From positions 5,262,461 to 5,326,460 of the forward strand of contig OX459108.1 in NCBI GenBank assembly GCA_949775045.1: a stretch of DNA of 64,000 nt, in the 5' to 3' direction. The position numbers and the translations under genes are program-made. Source of the DNA: Metridium senile (taxonomy: Eukaryota > Cnidaria > Anthozoa > Actiniaria > Metridiidae). Shown here piece after piece: positions 32,457 to 58,109 of the stretch; positions within the stretch are counted from its first letter, which is position 1; each line of letters begins with the position of its first letter. The notes under the pieces were generated by a model. It was not told where the DNA came from and ran no database searches. It was given only the letters and a program-made list of their open reading frames with translations.

Positions 32457-35106
32457 GATACGAGATCTGTGGCAATGAAACCTAAAGCAGTTCTTGTCGC
32501 CTTGATAGTCATGGTTGCTGCAGCTTCATGTGTACCTTTCTCAAATGGTAACTTGACAGAACATAACTATCAATATAGGCCTGCCTCGGGTCCTAAACTG
32601 GCTCGCCGTAATTTAAAGCGATTTAAAGCGTTTTAAGGCATTTTAAGAAAACATATGAGGAACATAAGTCAATTTTAGGCGAATAATATTACTACTTTGA
32701 ACTGAACTTATTCTGGCATTGTAATTACACTGTGTTAAGAAAACTTTAGATGATTTAACCAAAATTACGGAAAAAAGGCACCACTTTTGGATAATTAAAT
32801 GCGGTTTTAGGCGTTTTTTTGAGATTTTAATTAGGCGACTTTAGGACCCGAGTTAGGCCTAATATACAACATACCGGCCAAATCATTATTATAAATACAG
32901 AGGTGATTTAAAAAGGTGTTCCCGATGATTGGACGGAAAAGTTTGATTATCTTCGGTAAACACCTACAGCTTTTTGCGATTTGAAAGGATTAGTTTTTCA
33001 TTGGTTGATCATTGGTAGTTATCAGTTTTAATTTTTTGTTTTAGATAATCACGTGTATATTTATACACTCAGTTATTTATACTAGCTACATTGTACAACA
33101 ATTATTTTCCTCAAGCCAGGCTCAATGAAAAAAAGGATGCTAGTCAACTCGACTTTGTCTCAGATATGCACCTCGCCTTGGTGAATAATTATTGATTATA
33201 AATAAATCACTCGTTGAGTCAACGTCTCAACATATTTAGCATGTGGACTCAAGTGTCCTTCTAATTGGGGAGACTCAGATTCACACTCACTATATACCTC
33301 TACGTTAAATATTTTGGTACACAGCTCTGCTCACTTTTATCGGCATTATCATTATTATCATTATTATCATTATTATCATTATTGTTAAACGGGTTAAAAT
33401 GTTAAAATAGGCTTGATATCCCAATGCGAAGGATATCTTTTCATGACTTTGTAATTCAAACTCTCCTAAAGATGATATTTCACCACCCAGTTGGTAGGGT
33501 ATGATATCTAATATAAATACAAATGTATCATGTATCATGTATATAGTGTGTATACAGCCATTTCTGTTGTTTTTGTAGGAAAGTTAGTATATACCACAGG
33601 TTTTTCTTATAAAATATCTGATTACGATTACGACAAGGGACGGTCCATTTGATCTTTCCAAAAAAAAATCTAGCGGGTCTCGATCCTTAAAAAATACCAT
33701 GCAACGTCGAAAAAGGAATAAACTATCAAAAACGTTTATAAAAAAACCTTGCAACGTCGAAGAATCGAAGAAGGCATAAACTATCGAAGGTGTTTATATA
33801 GAAAAACACCGTGCAACACTTGAGGCTCACCTATATATTATTTGTTTGTCTCTTTCTGTTGCTAAAATAATTGCTTTTTTATTTTAAAGGCAAAAATTCA
33901 AGTACTGTTTACATTTCCCATCATGCTTTGTTCCAGAAAATGGCGCTGGCGGGTACACATTATAACAATCCCAATCAATAATAAAAGATACAAGAGACGA
34001 AATCGCTTCACTGATCGTGAAACAGTAGATTCAAGTCGAGGCCGGAGGGGATAAAATTCATTGAATGTATATATATATATGTGCATCCGATCCAGCCTCG
34101 GACTGAATCTATTGCGTTTGCATTGATTAGTCATGTGAATAGTCCCTTTCACAGCTCCCGGCGCCATCTTGAAACGTAGCCTGGCCTTTGCATCGAAGCG
34201 AGACGAACGTTGAGCTTGCAATAATAGATACCTTTTAACACCTTACCGGCCAATTACTCACGCAACTCTATCATTGCAAGCTCAAAATTTGTCTCGCTTC
34301 AATGCAAAGATCCAACTACCTTTCAAGATGGCGCAGTGAATTGTGAAGTGGACTACAGTAAAAACCCGCATATAAGAACCACTATTTTTCGAGGTTAGGC
34401 TAAAGTGGTTCTTATATAATTGGTATTTAGTGAGAAATTAGGCTAAGGTGGTTCTTAACTGGTTCTTATTTACAAAGCAAAAACAATTTCCCTAATATAT
34501 TGTTTTTATGTAATATAAATTGTTATGAAGAAGAATGATGGATGTATTCTCATTGAGAACTAACTGATAATACATTTGTAAAACATTTTTTTATTGCATT
34601 GATTTTAAATTTGGTCATATTCAGACTCAAATTATATCTTTTCAAATTACCAAATAGATCTTGAAACCTTTCATATAAGAACCAGTCTAATTTTTTAGGT
34701 TAACGTGGTTCTTTTTTAACAGGTGCTTAAAAAGCAAATTTTAGCCTAGTGGTTCTTATAATCCACTGGTTCTTATATGCGGGGTTTTTACTGTATTTGG
34801 AAAAGGTCAATTATTCTAACAAAACGTTGATCTTCTCTATTTTAGTGAATTTGGAGGACAGTAGAAGCTCATGCCAATGCGAGAATCCAAAAACAACGGG
34901 TTATCAGTACAGCATGTCTGAGTTTGGTTACCTATATGCCTGTCCAAATGGATATCAACGTTGTACCAGTGTTTATTCTCTGGATACTGACATTTCGTGC
35001 TGCTTTGGTCTTTAAGACAAAAATATGGAACCATATGAAATCAATCTCTAGAAGGCTTTAAAATGCTGGTGAAATATCAAAAAATGTAATTTGTTTTGAA
35101 AATAAA
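32457..35106 (+). CDS. Small secreted Cys-rich peptide, anemone BDS/APETx-like
   Basis: Coding exons are 32475-32547 and 34846-35015 (phase 1 junction), and a TTGTCAG acceptor at 32450-32456 suggests a further 5'-UTR intron. Exon 1 encodes a 20-odd-residue hydrophobic signal peptide ending near ASC. Exon 2 encodes a short acidic propeptide and a mature part with six cysteines in the order C-x-C ... C ... C ... CC. The segment CPNGY before the fourth Cys and the final CC pair are as in the anemone beta-defensin-like peptides (BDS, APETx and relatives), which in known cases act on ion channels. A dibasic cleavage site before the first Cys is not evident. AATAAA follows at 35101-35106. The activity is unknown and the assignment rests on cysteine spacing. 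Confidence 0.75.
32576..32868. mobile_element. MITE, TAGGCCT...CTCGGGTCCTAAA ends
   Basis: The left end TAGGCCTGCCTCGGGTCCTA and right end TAGGACCCGAGTTAGGCCTA are inverted. AT-rich interior, no coding. It starts 28 bp after the donor of the peptide gene's signal exon. Confidence 0.75.
34139..34797. mobile_element. Palindromic element, AATAGTCC...GGACTATT family, with insertion
   Basis: The arms TCCCTTTCACAGCTCCCGGC through GCGCCATCTTGAAA pair with TTTCAAGATGGCGC, as do GCGAGACGAACGTTGAGCTT and AAGCTCAAAATTTGTCTCGC. The last bases, ...GTGGACTA, are split by the 34354-34795 element and resume as TT, together giving GGACTATT, the inverse of the AATAGTCC start. Relatives are at 43490-43675, 58110-58206 and (same ends only) 53113-53276. 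Confidence 0.75.
34354..34795. mobile_element. TA-flanked MITE, CAGTAAAAACCC ends
   Basis: The ends TACAGTAAAAACCCGCATAT and ATGCGGGGTTTTTACTGTA are inverted, and the TA on each side is the likely target duplication (Tc1/mariner-like). The inside repeats AGTGGTTCTTATA-type words in both directions. It sits inside the end of the 34139-34797 palindrome. Confidence 0.8.
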
Positions 35107-35475
35107 TCATAAGCTCACTGTGTACAACTATTTAAAATGCATGTTGACGTAGAAAATACTAGCAAATTAAAGAAAATCAAATATAAAATAACTGCAATGA
35201 AACTAAAAAAAGTTAAATAAAATAACAGGAGTTGAAAAAAGTTGTTTAGTAGGATGGACGGACAATATTCTAATGATCAGTAAATGATGGCACTGATTGG
35301 TGTTTGATGTTGATCATTGGTGGAGGTTAAAAAATATAATGTCGATGATGATTATGATGATTTATGATAATGTAATGACGCTGATGATAATAGTGATGGT
35401 GATATGATGATGATGACGATACTGAATGGTTATGACGATGACGAAAAACATTGATGATGATGCATGGTGATGATA
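35107..35475. other. Downstream non-coding, GAT-rich
   Basis: The 3' flank of the peptide gene. From about 35340 it becomes a diffuse GATGAT tract. No gene seen. Confidence 0.4.
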
Positions 35476-35477
35476 AG

Positions 35478-35731
35478 AGGGTCCTGAATGGGTAAAATGG
35501 GAGCTGGGATTGGCCTTTTTTGACTGGGAAATGGGTTTTTGATGCACTGGGACTGGGATTTACAAATAAAAGAACAATAGAAAATGGGAATGGGATTGAA
35601 AACTTGAGCAAAACTGATGATTGTGTGATTTTACTAATGGGATTATGTGATTTTTTACTGGGATTTGTTCCAAATATAAACTGCGAAATGGGATTAGGAC
35701 CCCCCCCCCCCCCCCTCCTTCAGGACCCTTT
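35478..35731. mobile_element. About 250-bp MITE, GGGTCCTGAA ends (copy 1)
   Basis: It starts GAGGGTCCTGAATGGGTAAA and ends CCTTCAGGACCC, short inverted ends. It is nearly identical to the reverse complement of 56436-56690. The body repeats the words GGGATTGG, ACTGGGA and AATGGGA, and ends in a C-homopolymer of about 15. Confidence 0.75.
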
Positions 35732-35930
35732 GGTAACAATGATGATGATGATCATCATGCTTAATTAATGATTAGTGACTGTGCATTAATTATCAGGACG
35801 GGGGTCGAATTGAAAAATTAGTTTCAGATAGCCAAACATATTAGGTAAGATCCCCTTTTACAACAGAATCATAGTTCAGAACCATACCCGACGGCGGTAC
35901 TGTTAGAAATTATGAAAGGCAAGTCAAAAT

Positions 35931-36080
35931 GCAATAGCTGTTCTTACAGTTATATGCAAATGATTTTGAACAATGGGTTGAAGTCGAGGCTTTCGGGCGA
36001 AAACAATAGGTTTGCCCGAAAGCCTCGATTTGAATCCATTGTTTGAAATCATTTGCATATAACTGTAATAACAGCTATTA
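35931..36080. repeat. Foldback palindrome
   Basis: The arms AATAGCTGTTCTTACAGTTA and TAACTGTAATAACAGCTATT pair, as do ATGCAAATGATTT/AAATCATTTGCAT and GTCGAGGCTTTCGGGC/GCCCGAAAGCCTCGA. The loop is only about 12 nt. Confidence 0.85.
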
Positions 36081-36144
36081 AGTGAACGAGTAAAATATCC
36101 AGCTTTGTTATATGGTTTAAACATTTCCATCAAAAGGTGTATTG

Positions 36145-36825
36145 GACCGTTTCTATGACAACAGTCCAATTTTTCTTATTTTTTCCAAACCTAGATTTTT
36201 GTCTAGTCATACCTGCAATGTTTTAGCCAGTTTAGTGTGTGTTTAAAATAAGGTGTTTTTATTCTTCAATAATGAGAGATTCGGCGATAAAATATTTGCG
36301 ATTTAAGGTCGTGCATCGCTTAGGAAAAACGCCATATAATAAACAATTTATTAACCTCGCTTGTTCGGTCTGTATGCTATCAAGACCTCAGCTTGATATT
36401 TTCCCGTACAGACCTCACGCTCGGTCAATAACCTCTTATATTATTCTGATATGACTACGATAGTACGCGCGCTCTGATTGGCTGCTTTCCGGTCTGATAT
36501 TTTCCCATATCAGACCGTTACCATGACAACGGTCCAATTTTCGTATTTTTTTTCAGACCGTGAAATTAAAAACAACGTTAACTTGTAAAGTATTGCAATA
36601 AATATTGTTAAAGTTTTGCCTTTTCATACCTGCAAAGTGTTTTTAGCCAGTTTAGTTTGTGTGTTTATTCATTCAATAATGAGAGGTTCGGCGATAAAAT
36701 ATTTGTGATTTCGTATATCGCTAAGAAAAAAAGCCATCAGACCTCGGTCTTTTTTGTACGGACCTCGCTCGGTCTGATATTTTCCCGTACAGACCTCACG
36801 CTCGGTTAATAATCCTTTAATCAGT
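36145..36825. repeat. Direct duplication of a foldback-type repeat
   Basis: Two direct copies (about 36145-36450 and 36525-36820) share GACAACAGTCCAATTTT-type starts, CATACCTGCAA, GCCAGTTTAGTTTGTGTG and GGCGATAAAATATTTG. Both end in GACCTCACGCTCGGT. Both carry the CGGTCTGATATTTTCCCGTA motif of the GAGCGAGGT family. Confidence 0.7.
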
Positions 36826-36829
36826 ATTA

Positions 36830-37305
36830 CACATCAAACCTAATAACTCTATTAAGTTATTTATTATCCAACCATCAGAAAAAAAAGGTTTTTGTTCTTA
36901 TTGTAAAGCAAAATATATTTTTACTTGAAAGTCTATTCATTGACTAGTAAAAACATGGCTGGATATTTTTACTCGATTCAGTTGTACTCGATCGTCTAAG
37001 ACTAACTGGAAAATAACTACATAATAATATAATATTGCTTTTATCTCAAAAATATTCATTTTAAAATTTATGTGGGTGGCCTTGTTTGACTGAAGAAGTC
37101 GCACTGTAAATGGTTTTAAATTTGAATAATTAAAAAATATAATTAACGTTCAAAATCTCAGTCTATGCACAATTTACTATCTTTGTTTACTACAATATAC
37201 ATGCACCTATAGTCAAAACTCGTTGTCACTATCAAAGCTCATACGAATACTACACACTCTAAAACCTGCAAATGATTTCTTCGCTTGTTATTTATATATT
37301 CATAG
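36830..37305. other. AT-rich non-coding
   Basis: No gene or repeat recognised. Confidence 0.35.
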
Positions 37306-37309
37306 CATA

Positions 37310-37551
37310 ATAGTTGACGTGACGGTTTTTCCAAATTTTGATAGAGTAAAATAAATATAAATGAAAATTCATGTTCATGGCTGGAAAGAGAACTTCACAA
37401 TTAGTAAAATCGCTAAGTTTGAGAAGAAAATCGTATAAAATAGCAAAGTTATAGCGCGGTAAAGTCAGCAGATTTTACAGACGTTTGTATGCCAGACGAG
37501 AAACCTTCCCTACTCCTAGCCTTGCCTGGAAAAACCGTCACGTCAACTATT
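37310..37551. mobile_element. MITE, ATAGTTGACGTGACGG ends
   Basis: A 24-bp inverted end pair: ATAGTTGACGTGACGGTTTT plus TCCA at 37310 and its exact complement at 37528-37551. Flanks are AT-rich, and the target duplication is unclear because the ends themselves are AT-like. No coding. Confidence 0.75.
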
Positions 37552-37559
37552 ATCAGTAC

Positions 37560-38550
37560 ATGGTTTGTATGTCTTTGTGTCTATATGATCATGCATAAAA
37601 ATATATTATTGGAGTGCGAGATGATGGAAGAATTAAATATTTCTTTAAAAAACGCTAAACAAATCACAATATTTATTTTGTGCGTTTTAAAAACAATAGG
37701 TGATCGATATATCAAACACACTCGGCCTATACAAATATTGAAAGATGAATGAAAATGTCCATGTTTATGAAAATACAACTTCGTGTGTACGTAAATTAAC
37801 GTCATTCTTATAATTAGTCTTTAGAAGCGATTTCAAGCCATTTTAGCGACTTTTTAAAAATCTCTCCTCCTATCTATACAATGTCTATAGATTGTCAACA
37901 AATGAACTTTTAATTTATTTATTCACACATTTTTAGTTGATGTTAGCGAGATCTTCTTTTGTTTTTGTTTCGTTTGATTATATATTAAGTAAATTTGCAA
38001 TTATAATCACTTTTATTTGTCATAGAATTGATTTCCTTGTTAGAACATGAAAATATTGCATCTTTCTTGCCAGAAAAAAATGGGGTGGGGGGGGGGGGGG
38101 GGGGGGGGGGATTCATCTTTTAATAGGGTGGACCTGTACAGTAATAAAAGCATTTTTTCATATATAGAGAAATAGGGTTTAATTTACAGGCCAAAGCAGA
38201 CTGATTAGATTTTACCCAGTTCTCTCCAGAAATGACTGAACTTAGTTAATCAATAACAATATTAATTAGAGGCCTTTTTCTGTTTATGCCAGCTTATATT
38301 GACGTTCAAAACAGATCTTATCAGAACTGATGAGTGTGTATGTGGGTAAGGGGAGGTTTTATTCTTTATATAAATATTTTTTTGGGGGGGGGGGGGGGGG
38401 GGGGGGGAGGGGGTTGTCCTGTTATAAAGCATTGAGCATTGGAAAGTCTTCAGATGATTCAGATAGGCTCCTCAAGAAATACCACGTCTTTCTATATAGT
38501 TTAAGTCTATATAATTTACATTGTTTCATAACACTCTCGGTCGTAAGAAA
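37560..38550. other. Non-coding with two poly-G tracts
   Basis: No gene seen. G-homopolymers lie at about 38083-38110 and 38382-38410. The latter part is the upstream region of the C-type lectin gene. Confidence 0.4.
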
Positions 38551-38552
38551 AT

Positions 38553-40888
38553 ATGCCCAAGGCACTGTCGTTCTTGGTTTTGCTTTTATTTGTGGAGAAT
38601 GTTGTGGTTTTTGCACACAACAAAGGTGAGTAGAAGTGACAGATATATTATCTTATAAATTAAACAATTATACTAACTCGTAACTAACTAAAATTGAAAC
38701 CTGAGCACTACCCATATGATTTCCTTTGGATTGATAGGTGAACTGCGAGAAAACAAGTGCTTTGAATAGCGGTTTTTATAAGTGCAAATCCTCGCGCAAA
38801 CCTTCTTGTTGTAGACTGTACATTGTACGAGTAACATCGAAGCGTCTTGAAAAAACAACCCAGTAAAGTCAGAACCTAATTCTATTGTATAAATTACCTA
38901 CATTTTGTATCATTAGATGGTCAGCAAACATTCAGCGATGTAACAACAAATGACTCGACTGATACGTTTAATTTCATCAAAGGCTCCAACAATGGTTTGG
39001 ACACGGGGTTGTACAGGATAGATGAAAGAAATGATAAAATAGTTTCAAGCTTAAGGAGGAAAGAAGCGAGGAAAGAAGCTTAAAGAGGAAACACACGTTA
39101 AAATATCCCTTCTCCCTATATATAAAGAGCGTTTTTCTCCCTTCTCCCCATGAAATATTTTAGATATTTTCCACTCCTTGATCCTATTTTATTCCTGTGA
39201 TTTTTCCCTTTTCTCACTCTAATTTGAGGTTTTGTTTATCCGTGTTTTATTTAGTGCCTTGTCCAAGTGACTGGGTCTCTTATCGAGGGTCCAAGTCTTG
39301 CTACAAGGTCATCATTAAAACAGTCAAGACTTGGTACGACGCCCGCAAAGCATGCTTGTCCATGGGTAGCGACCTGGTCGTCATTGAGTCCCAAAGAGAG
39401 AACGATTACGTGGCATTTTTGGCAAGGGCTTACCTTCGACCATTGAACAAGTATGAAGTATACATCGGTCTGGCTAGAGGTATTATGATCATATTAAAGG
39501 CAGGATTCGGAGGTGGAAGCACAAATATTTTTAAATATTAAAACAACAATTAACAACCATTGTTAAAACAACGTTGATCAAAAGGGCATATGTATTTTAA
39601 TAAATTTAATTGCGTTGATTCATAATTACCATCGTTTTTAATTTAGCACGGTGATTCATGTTTCCTTTAAGAGAAAGACGAAGAGCAAGACGGGGGTAAA
39701 AGTATTGGGTTTATATGCTCGTCGTATCTCTCAGGGGTGCGAAATTGGCGATTAAAATTTGGTATCTTTTACGGTATTTGAATTTCGACATTTTTTGGTA
39801 TCTTTTAGGGTATCAAAAAAAGGAACATTTCATCGCTTTTTGCTTTTTTTGTTTTTTTGCTTTTAACAATCGTTCATGACATGTTTTTTTGAGGGTTTTT
39901 GGTATCTTTTAGTGGTGTTTTTGGAAATTCTCTATACGAGCATAGAACCGAATCGAAATATTACTCTTATTGTTCTTGACTGTCTAGCCTCGTGTTCACG
40001 TTGGAAAACAATAGAGTTTTCACATGTATGCGAGGCTGGGCAGTCAAGAAGAACTGTTATTCAAATTGACCGCCATATTTCGATTCGGTGTATACCCGAC
40101 ACAATCACCCCTGATCATTACCTACCCCCCTCTATAGTGAAACGGGCCACTCAAAAAAATCTATCATTAATGATTCCCTCAATTCTAATCAAAGATTCCT
40201 GCATGATTATACTCATATTATTCTTATGTCATATTTTGTTCAAACTGGTGACTCCTTATATTCAAGATTCATAATTCCGCTTCCAACCTCGATGCATGCG
40301 ATTGCCAATTATTTCGTTTCCGGCATACGAGGGACCGTTCATTATTTATCAGGGGGAAGGGGATGGGTGATGAATTAGCAAATTTTCACTTTTTTTGCAG
40401 TCCCCCTTTCAATCAAAATATTTTTTAGGACCCCCCTTACCCTCTGAGGAAATATTTCGTGATTTCCTTGATAACTCATCAGTTATTTCAAAAAAAACCT
40501 TTCCTTTTTATCACCCCCCCCCCCCCCCCCCTCCGATAAATAATGAACGGTCCCTTAGTCTAGACTGCGAGCAGTTGGTACTTCCCTCCTGATTGTGAGA
40601 AAAAAGGGTTTTGGCTCTTCCTCGAAATCCGTTGGTAAAAGTAGGGACTGCTTGCCGTCTATAAAGCCAATGAATTTTATTTCAGGTGGCAAGTACAAGT
40701 TTAAGTGGGTGGATGGGACTCCTTTGTCTCGACAGTACTCCAATTGGAAATCAACAGAACCCAATAGCCATTATGAAAAGTGTGCAGCGATGAAACTATA
40801 TTTCAGTGAGTTGGGTTTATGGAACGACATTTATTGTTCATATCCCCTTAACTACAACTACGTATGCGAGAAAGAGAAGTTGCACTAA
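38553..40888 (+). CDS. Secreted C-type lectin, 4 exons
   Basis: Exons 38553-38625, 38917-38994, 39255-39479 and 40686-40888, all phase 1, give 192 aa. Residues 1-22 (MPKALSFLVLLLFVENVVVFA) are a signal peptide, then a short Thr/Ser/Asn-rich linker. A single C-type lectin domain runs from CPSDW (53) to CEK (186-188). The Ca2+/sugar site has EPN at 150-152 and WND at 171-173, as in mannose-type lectins. Cys at 53, 64, 158, 176 and 186 fit the CTLD disulphides. Each intron is GT-AG. It could serve in immunity, symbiont recognition or venom; nothing in the sequence chooses between them. It is 3.4 kb downstream of the Cys-rich peptide gene, on the same strand. Confidence 0.88.
39947..40090. repeat. 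Foldback palindrome, TTCTTGACTGT family
   Basis: The arms ACCGAATCGAAATATTACTC and ATATTTCGATTCGGT pair, as do GTTCTTGACTGTCTAGCCTCG and CGAGGCTGGGCAGTCAAGAA. A shorter relative is at 50570-50632. It lies in intron 3 of the lectin gene. Confidence 0.8.
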
Positions 40889-41014
40889 GCTCCTCTCATC
40901 TTAGCCTTCAGGTCACATGTATAACAGATGCAAATATAAAACTATTAAAAACAGTGATTACACATTGCAAAATCTTGGAGTGGTGATATTAATGTATTGT
41001 ATTTATCAGTTTCT

Positions 41015-41935
41015 TCATTCATCCATTCATTCATCCATCCATTCATCCATCCATTCATTTATTTATTCATTCATTCATTCATTCATTCATTCATTCATTC
41101 ATCCATTCATTCATCCATTCATTCATTCATTCATTCAATCATTCAATCATTTATTCTTTCATTCATTCATCCATTCATTCATCCATTCATTCATCCATTC
41201 ATTCATCCATTCATTCATCCATTCATTCATCCATTCATTCATCCATCCATTCATCCATTCATCCATCCATTCATTCATCCATTCATTCATTCATCCATTC
41301 ATCCATTCATCCATTCATCCATTCATCCATTCATTCATCCATTCATTCATCCATTCATTCATTCAATCATCCATTCATCCATTCATCCATTCATCCATTC
41401 ATCCATTCATCCATTCATTCATCCATTCATTCATCCATTCATTCATTCAATCATCCATTCATCCATTCATTCATTCATTCATTCATTCATTCATTCATCC
41501 ATCCATTCATTCATTCATTCATTCATTCATTCATTCATTCATCCATTCATTCATTCAATCATCCATTCATCCATTCATTCATCCATTCATCCATTCATTC
41601 ATCCATTCATTCATCCATTCATTCATTCATTCATTCAATCATCCATTCATCCATTCATTCATTCATTCATCCATCCATTCATTCATTCATCCATCCATCC
41701 ATTCATTCATTCATCCATCCATTCATTCATTCATTCATTCATTCATTCATTCATTCATTCATCCATCCATTCATTCATTCATTCATTCATTCATTCATCT
41801 ATTTATTCATTCATCCATTCATTCATTCATCTATTCATTCATCTATTTACTTATTATTTATTCATTCATTCATTTACTCATTTATATTTTTTTATATATT
41901 TATCAATTTATTAATTAATTCACTCATTCATTCAT
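41015..41935. repeat. CATT/CATC tetranucleotide microsatellite, about 0.9 kb
   Basis: Nearly pure (ATTC)n mixed with (ATCC)n, starting about 130 bp after the lectin stop codon and fading into TTTA-rich sequence by 42050. It is open in several frames (Ser-Ile-His-Pro-Phe) only because the period gives no stop. Confidence 0.97.
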
Positions 41936-42270
41936 TTTTATTATTATTTATTTTATTATTTAAGTTAAGTTATATATTTTTTTATTTATTTTTTTGTTTA
42001 TTCATTCATTTTTCGATTGATTGATAAATTATTGATTGTTTTATTTATTTGTTTATATATTAGCATTGATCGTGAACAAGAAAAATACCAAAACAACTAC
42101 AAATGACTAGAATAATGAAAATATTTCTTAAATATAATGATACAAAACACAGGAACCCCACCAAATAAATACCGATGTCATATGACCGACCTTGTGTCAT
42201 TCAGTGTTGTGAAAGAGCTTGTTTCTGTACGTAAACGCTCCAGCTCCAACAAAATAACTCTTTGTACATC

Positions 42271-55952
<13,682 letters not shown>

Positions 55953-56219
55953 AGATACAGTATATGGAGGAAAAATACACAGCAATTTTAGCAAAATCAG
56001 TGCTAATGACTTTTTCTTTGATATGTTAACCAATCCCTTTATTATCTTAAGAGTGAATGATCTGAACGTGCGTGTAAGTGATGTTGATGAGTTGTGAAAG
56101 GCTGTTGGTGCCCGATGTTTCGAGAACATTACCGGAAGTCAACTTCAGAAGATGGTACAGTGATTCAACACCGATTATTACTGAAGCACTCTTCTTCCTA
56201 ACACTGCGTTGTCGTTTCT

Positions 56220-56395
56220 AATTTGAGTTTGTTGTTTTGTTTGTTTGATTGATTGTTTGTTCGTTTGGTTGTTTGTCTGTTTGTTTGTTTGTTTGTTTGT
56301 TTGTTTGTTTGTCTATTTGTCTGTTTGTTTGTTTGTTCGTTTGTTTGTTTGTTTGTTTGTTTGTTCGTTTGTTTGTTTGTTTGTTTGTCTTTTTT
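56220..56395. repeat. (TTTG)n microsatellite
   Basis: (GTTT)n with occasional GTCT/GTTC units, downstream of the ceramidase gene. Confidence 0.93.
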
Positions 56396-56435
56396 ATTCC
56401 AGCTGCTTTCTGTTTTATTTGTCTTAACTTGAAAG

Positions 56436-56690
56436 AGGGTCCTGAAGGGGGGGTCCGAAACCCATTTCCCAGTTTATATTTGGAACAAATCCCAGTAAAA
56501 AATCCCATAATCCCATCAGTAAAATCACATAATCCCATCAGTTTTGCTCAAGTTTTCAATCCCATTCCCATTTTCTATTGTTCTTTTATTTGTAAATCCC
56601 AGTCCCAGTGCATCAAAAACCCATTTTCCTAGTCAAAAAAGGCCAATCCCAGCTCCCATTTTACCCCTTCAGGACCCCCTTGAAAGCAAC
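56436..56690. mobile_element. About 250-bp MITE, GGGTCCTGAA ends (copy 2)
   Basis: Reverse-complement copy of 35478-35731 with the same ends (GGTCCTGAAGG ... CCTTCAGGACC). It directly follows the TTTG tract. Confidence 0.75.
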
Positions 56691-56699
56691 ATAACTTGC

Positions 56700-57465
56700 T
56701 ATTTGTTTGTATGTCTATTTTTTTACATTTGTCCGCTTGTATTTTTATATAGTTGCTGGTTTCAGGGTTTTTGGTTTGTTGTGTAGTGTGAATTTTTCTA
56801 TTTTGGACCGACTTTGTTATTTTAATCATGGGTTTTTGAGAATATTTATTTTCTTCGTTACCAATAACTGCAAATCTTTCGTATTAGCAGAATTTTTCAT
56901 ATATAAAATAATATAAATAAAGGAATATCATAAAAATATACATCAACAAAATATATTAATATTTCATTTCAAAAATAAAATTAAGCACTGTAAAGATTTC
57001 AATCTATTTGCAAAAATGTTGTCATCTAAAAACAATTGCCTTTGTAAACTTGTTGTAATAAGAATGATTTTGATGGACGTCAATCAACTGTATTTCCAGG
57101 GCAACCCTTGTAGATTAGCGATAAAGCCGTTACGCAGAGCTTCTGTCTATTGATTTCCGAATATTCTAGAAAAAAAAAGTTTGGTAAAAAGTCAAATATA
57201 AGATTCAATTCTATTAAATCGCTGTTCGGCAACGGACAATTTCGACTGAGTTTCCTTGGAAATATCGTTGATTGACGTCGGCCAAAATCGGAGGCAGGCC
57301 AACTATTATATCTGGGGCCTGTTGGGCTGCCTGTGGTCTAGCAATGTTTTACGGTGAACAGGCGCGTGCCACTGAACGGCTGCAACAGCTTAACATATGC
57401 GCCGGTATGCGTAATTACAATAGTGCATTTGCATCCCACAATTCATATCGGTCTCAGATTAACCA
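56700..57465. other. AT-rich non-coding
   Basis: No gene recognised. The open frame at 57272-57559 has no family resemblance, and its end lies in an inverted repeat. Confidence 0.35.
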
Positions 57466-57473
57466 TTTCCAGA

Positions 57474-57882
57474 TCGTTACAGCCAAACCTACAGAAGCGT
57501 TCCTATCAAGGTTGGAAGGCTCGATTTATTCTTCCAAACTTGATTTGAAATTTGCATAAATGAATCGAAACTTGTAAGTTTCAAAAACTGCCTCAAATCA
57601 AAACATTACTTTCAATGTTTTTTTGGACAACAGAAACTTGCTAAACCTAGTCTGCTTACAGAAATATTGTTATAAATACTTACTAAAGTATTCTATTACA
57701 ATAGCATTATCAGTTATTGACCACAGATCGTGATTTCGGGACCATTATCGGTTGACGGTTGAAGTCTGCAATTTGAAACTTACAAGATTCGATTCATTTA
57801 AGCAAATTTCAATCAAGTTTGGAAAAATAAATCGAGCCTTCCAACCTCGATAGGAACGCTTCTGTAGGTTTGGCTGTAATTG
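57474..57882. repeat. Inverted repeat about a 180-bp centre
   Basis: ACAGCCAAACCTACAGAAGC with CGTTCCTATCAAGGTTGGAA through AATTTGCATAAATGAATCG (57479-57570) pairs with 57770-57880. About 105 bp per arm at high identity. Probable foldback element. Confidence 0.8.
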
Positions 57883-58109
57883 AAAGAGGTGTATACACTG
57901 ACATTCTGATTTTGATACAAAAAAGCAATATAGCTTGCAATTAAGATCTATCGCGTCATCGTTTTGGATAAAACAACGAACGAACGTTACTGCCATTTTC
58001 ATCAAACATGCGAAATACTGAACTCATTTTTGTAGTTTTCGCTTCCGTCAATCAAACTTCCGATATTTCCCGAAGTATCGAAATTAAATTACGGGACAAT
58101 TAGTCACGT

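Noticed and set aside
37489..37752. An 87-codon frame
   Set aside because: It begins within the ATAGTTGACGTGACGG MITE and has no coding resemblance.
40917..41918. Two overlapping 300-codon Ser-Ile-His-Pro-Phe frames
   Set aside because: They are produced by the CATT/CATC tetranucleotide repeat.
57272..57559. A 95-codon frame (MTSAKIGGRPT...)
   Set aside because: No family resemblance and no splice or poly(A) support; its second half is part of an inverted repeat.
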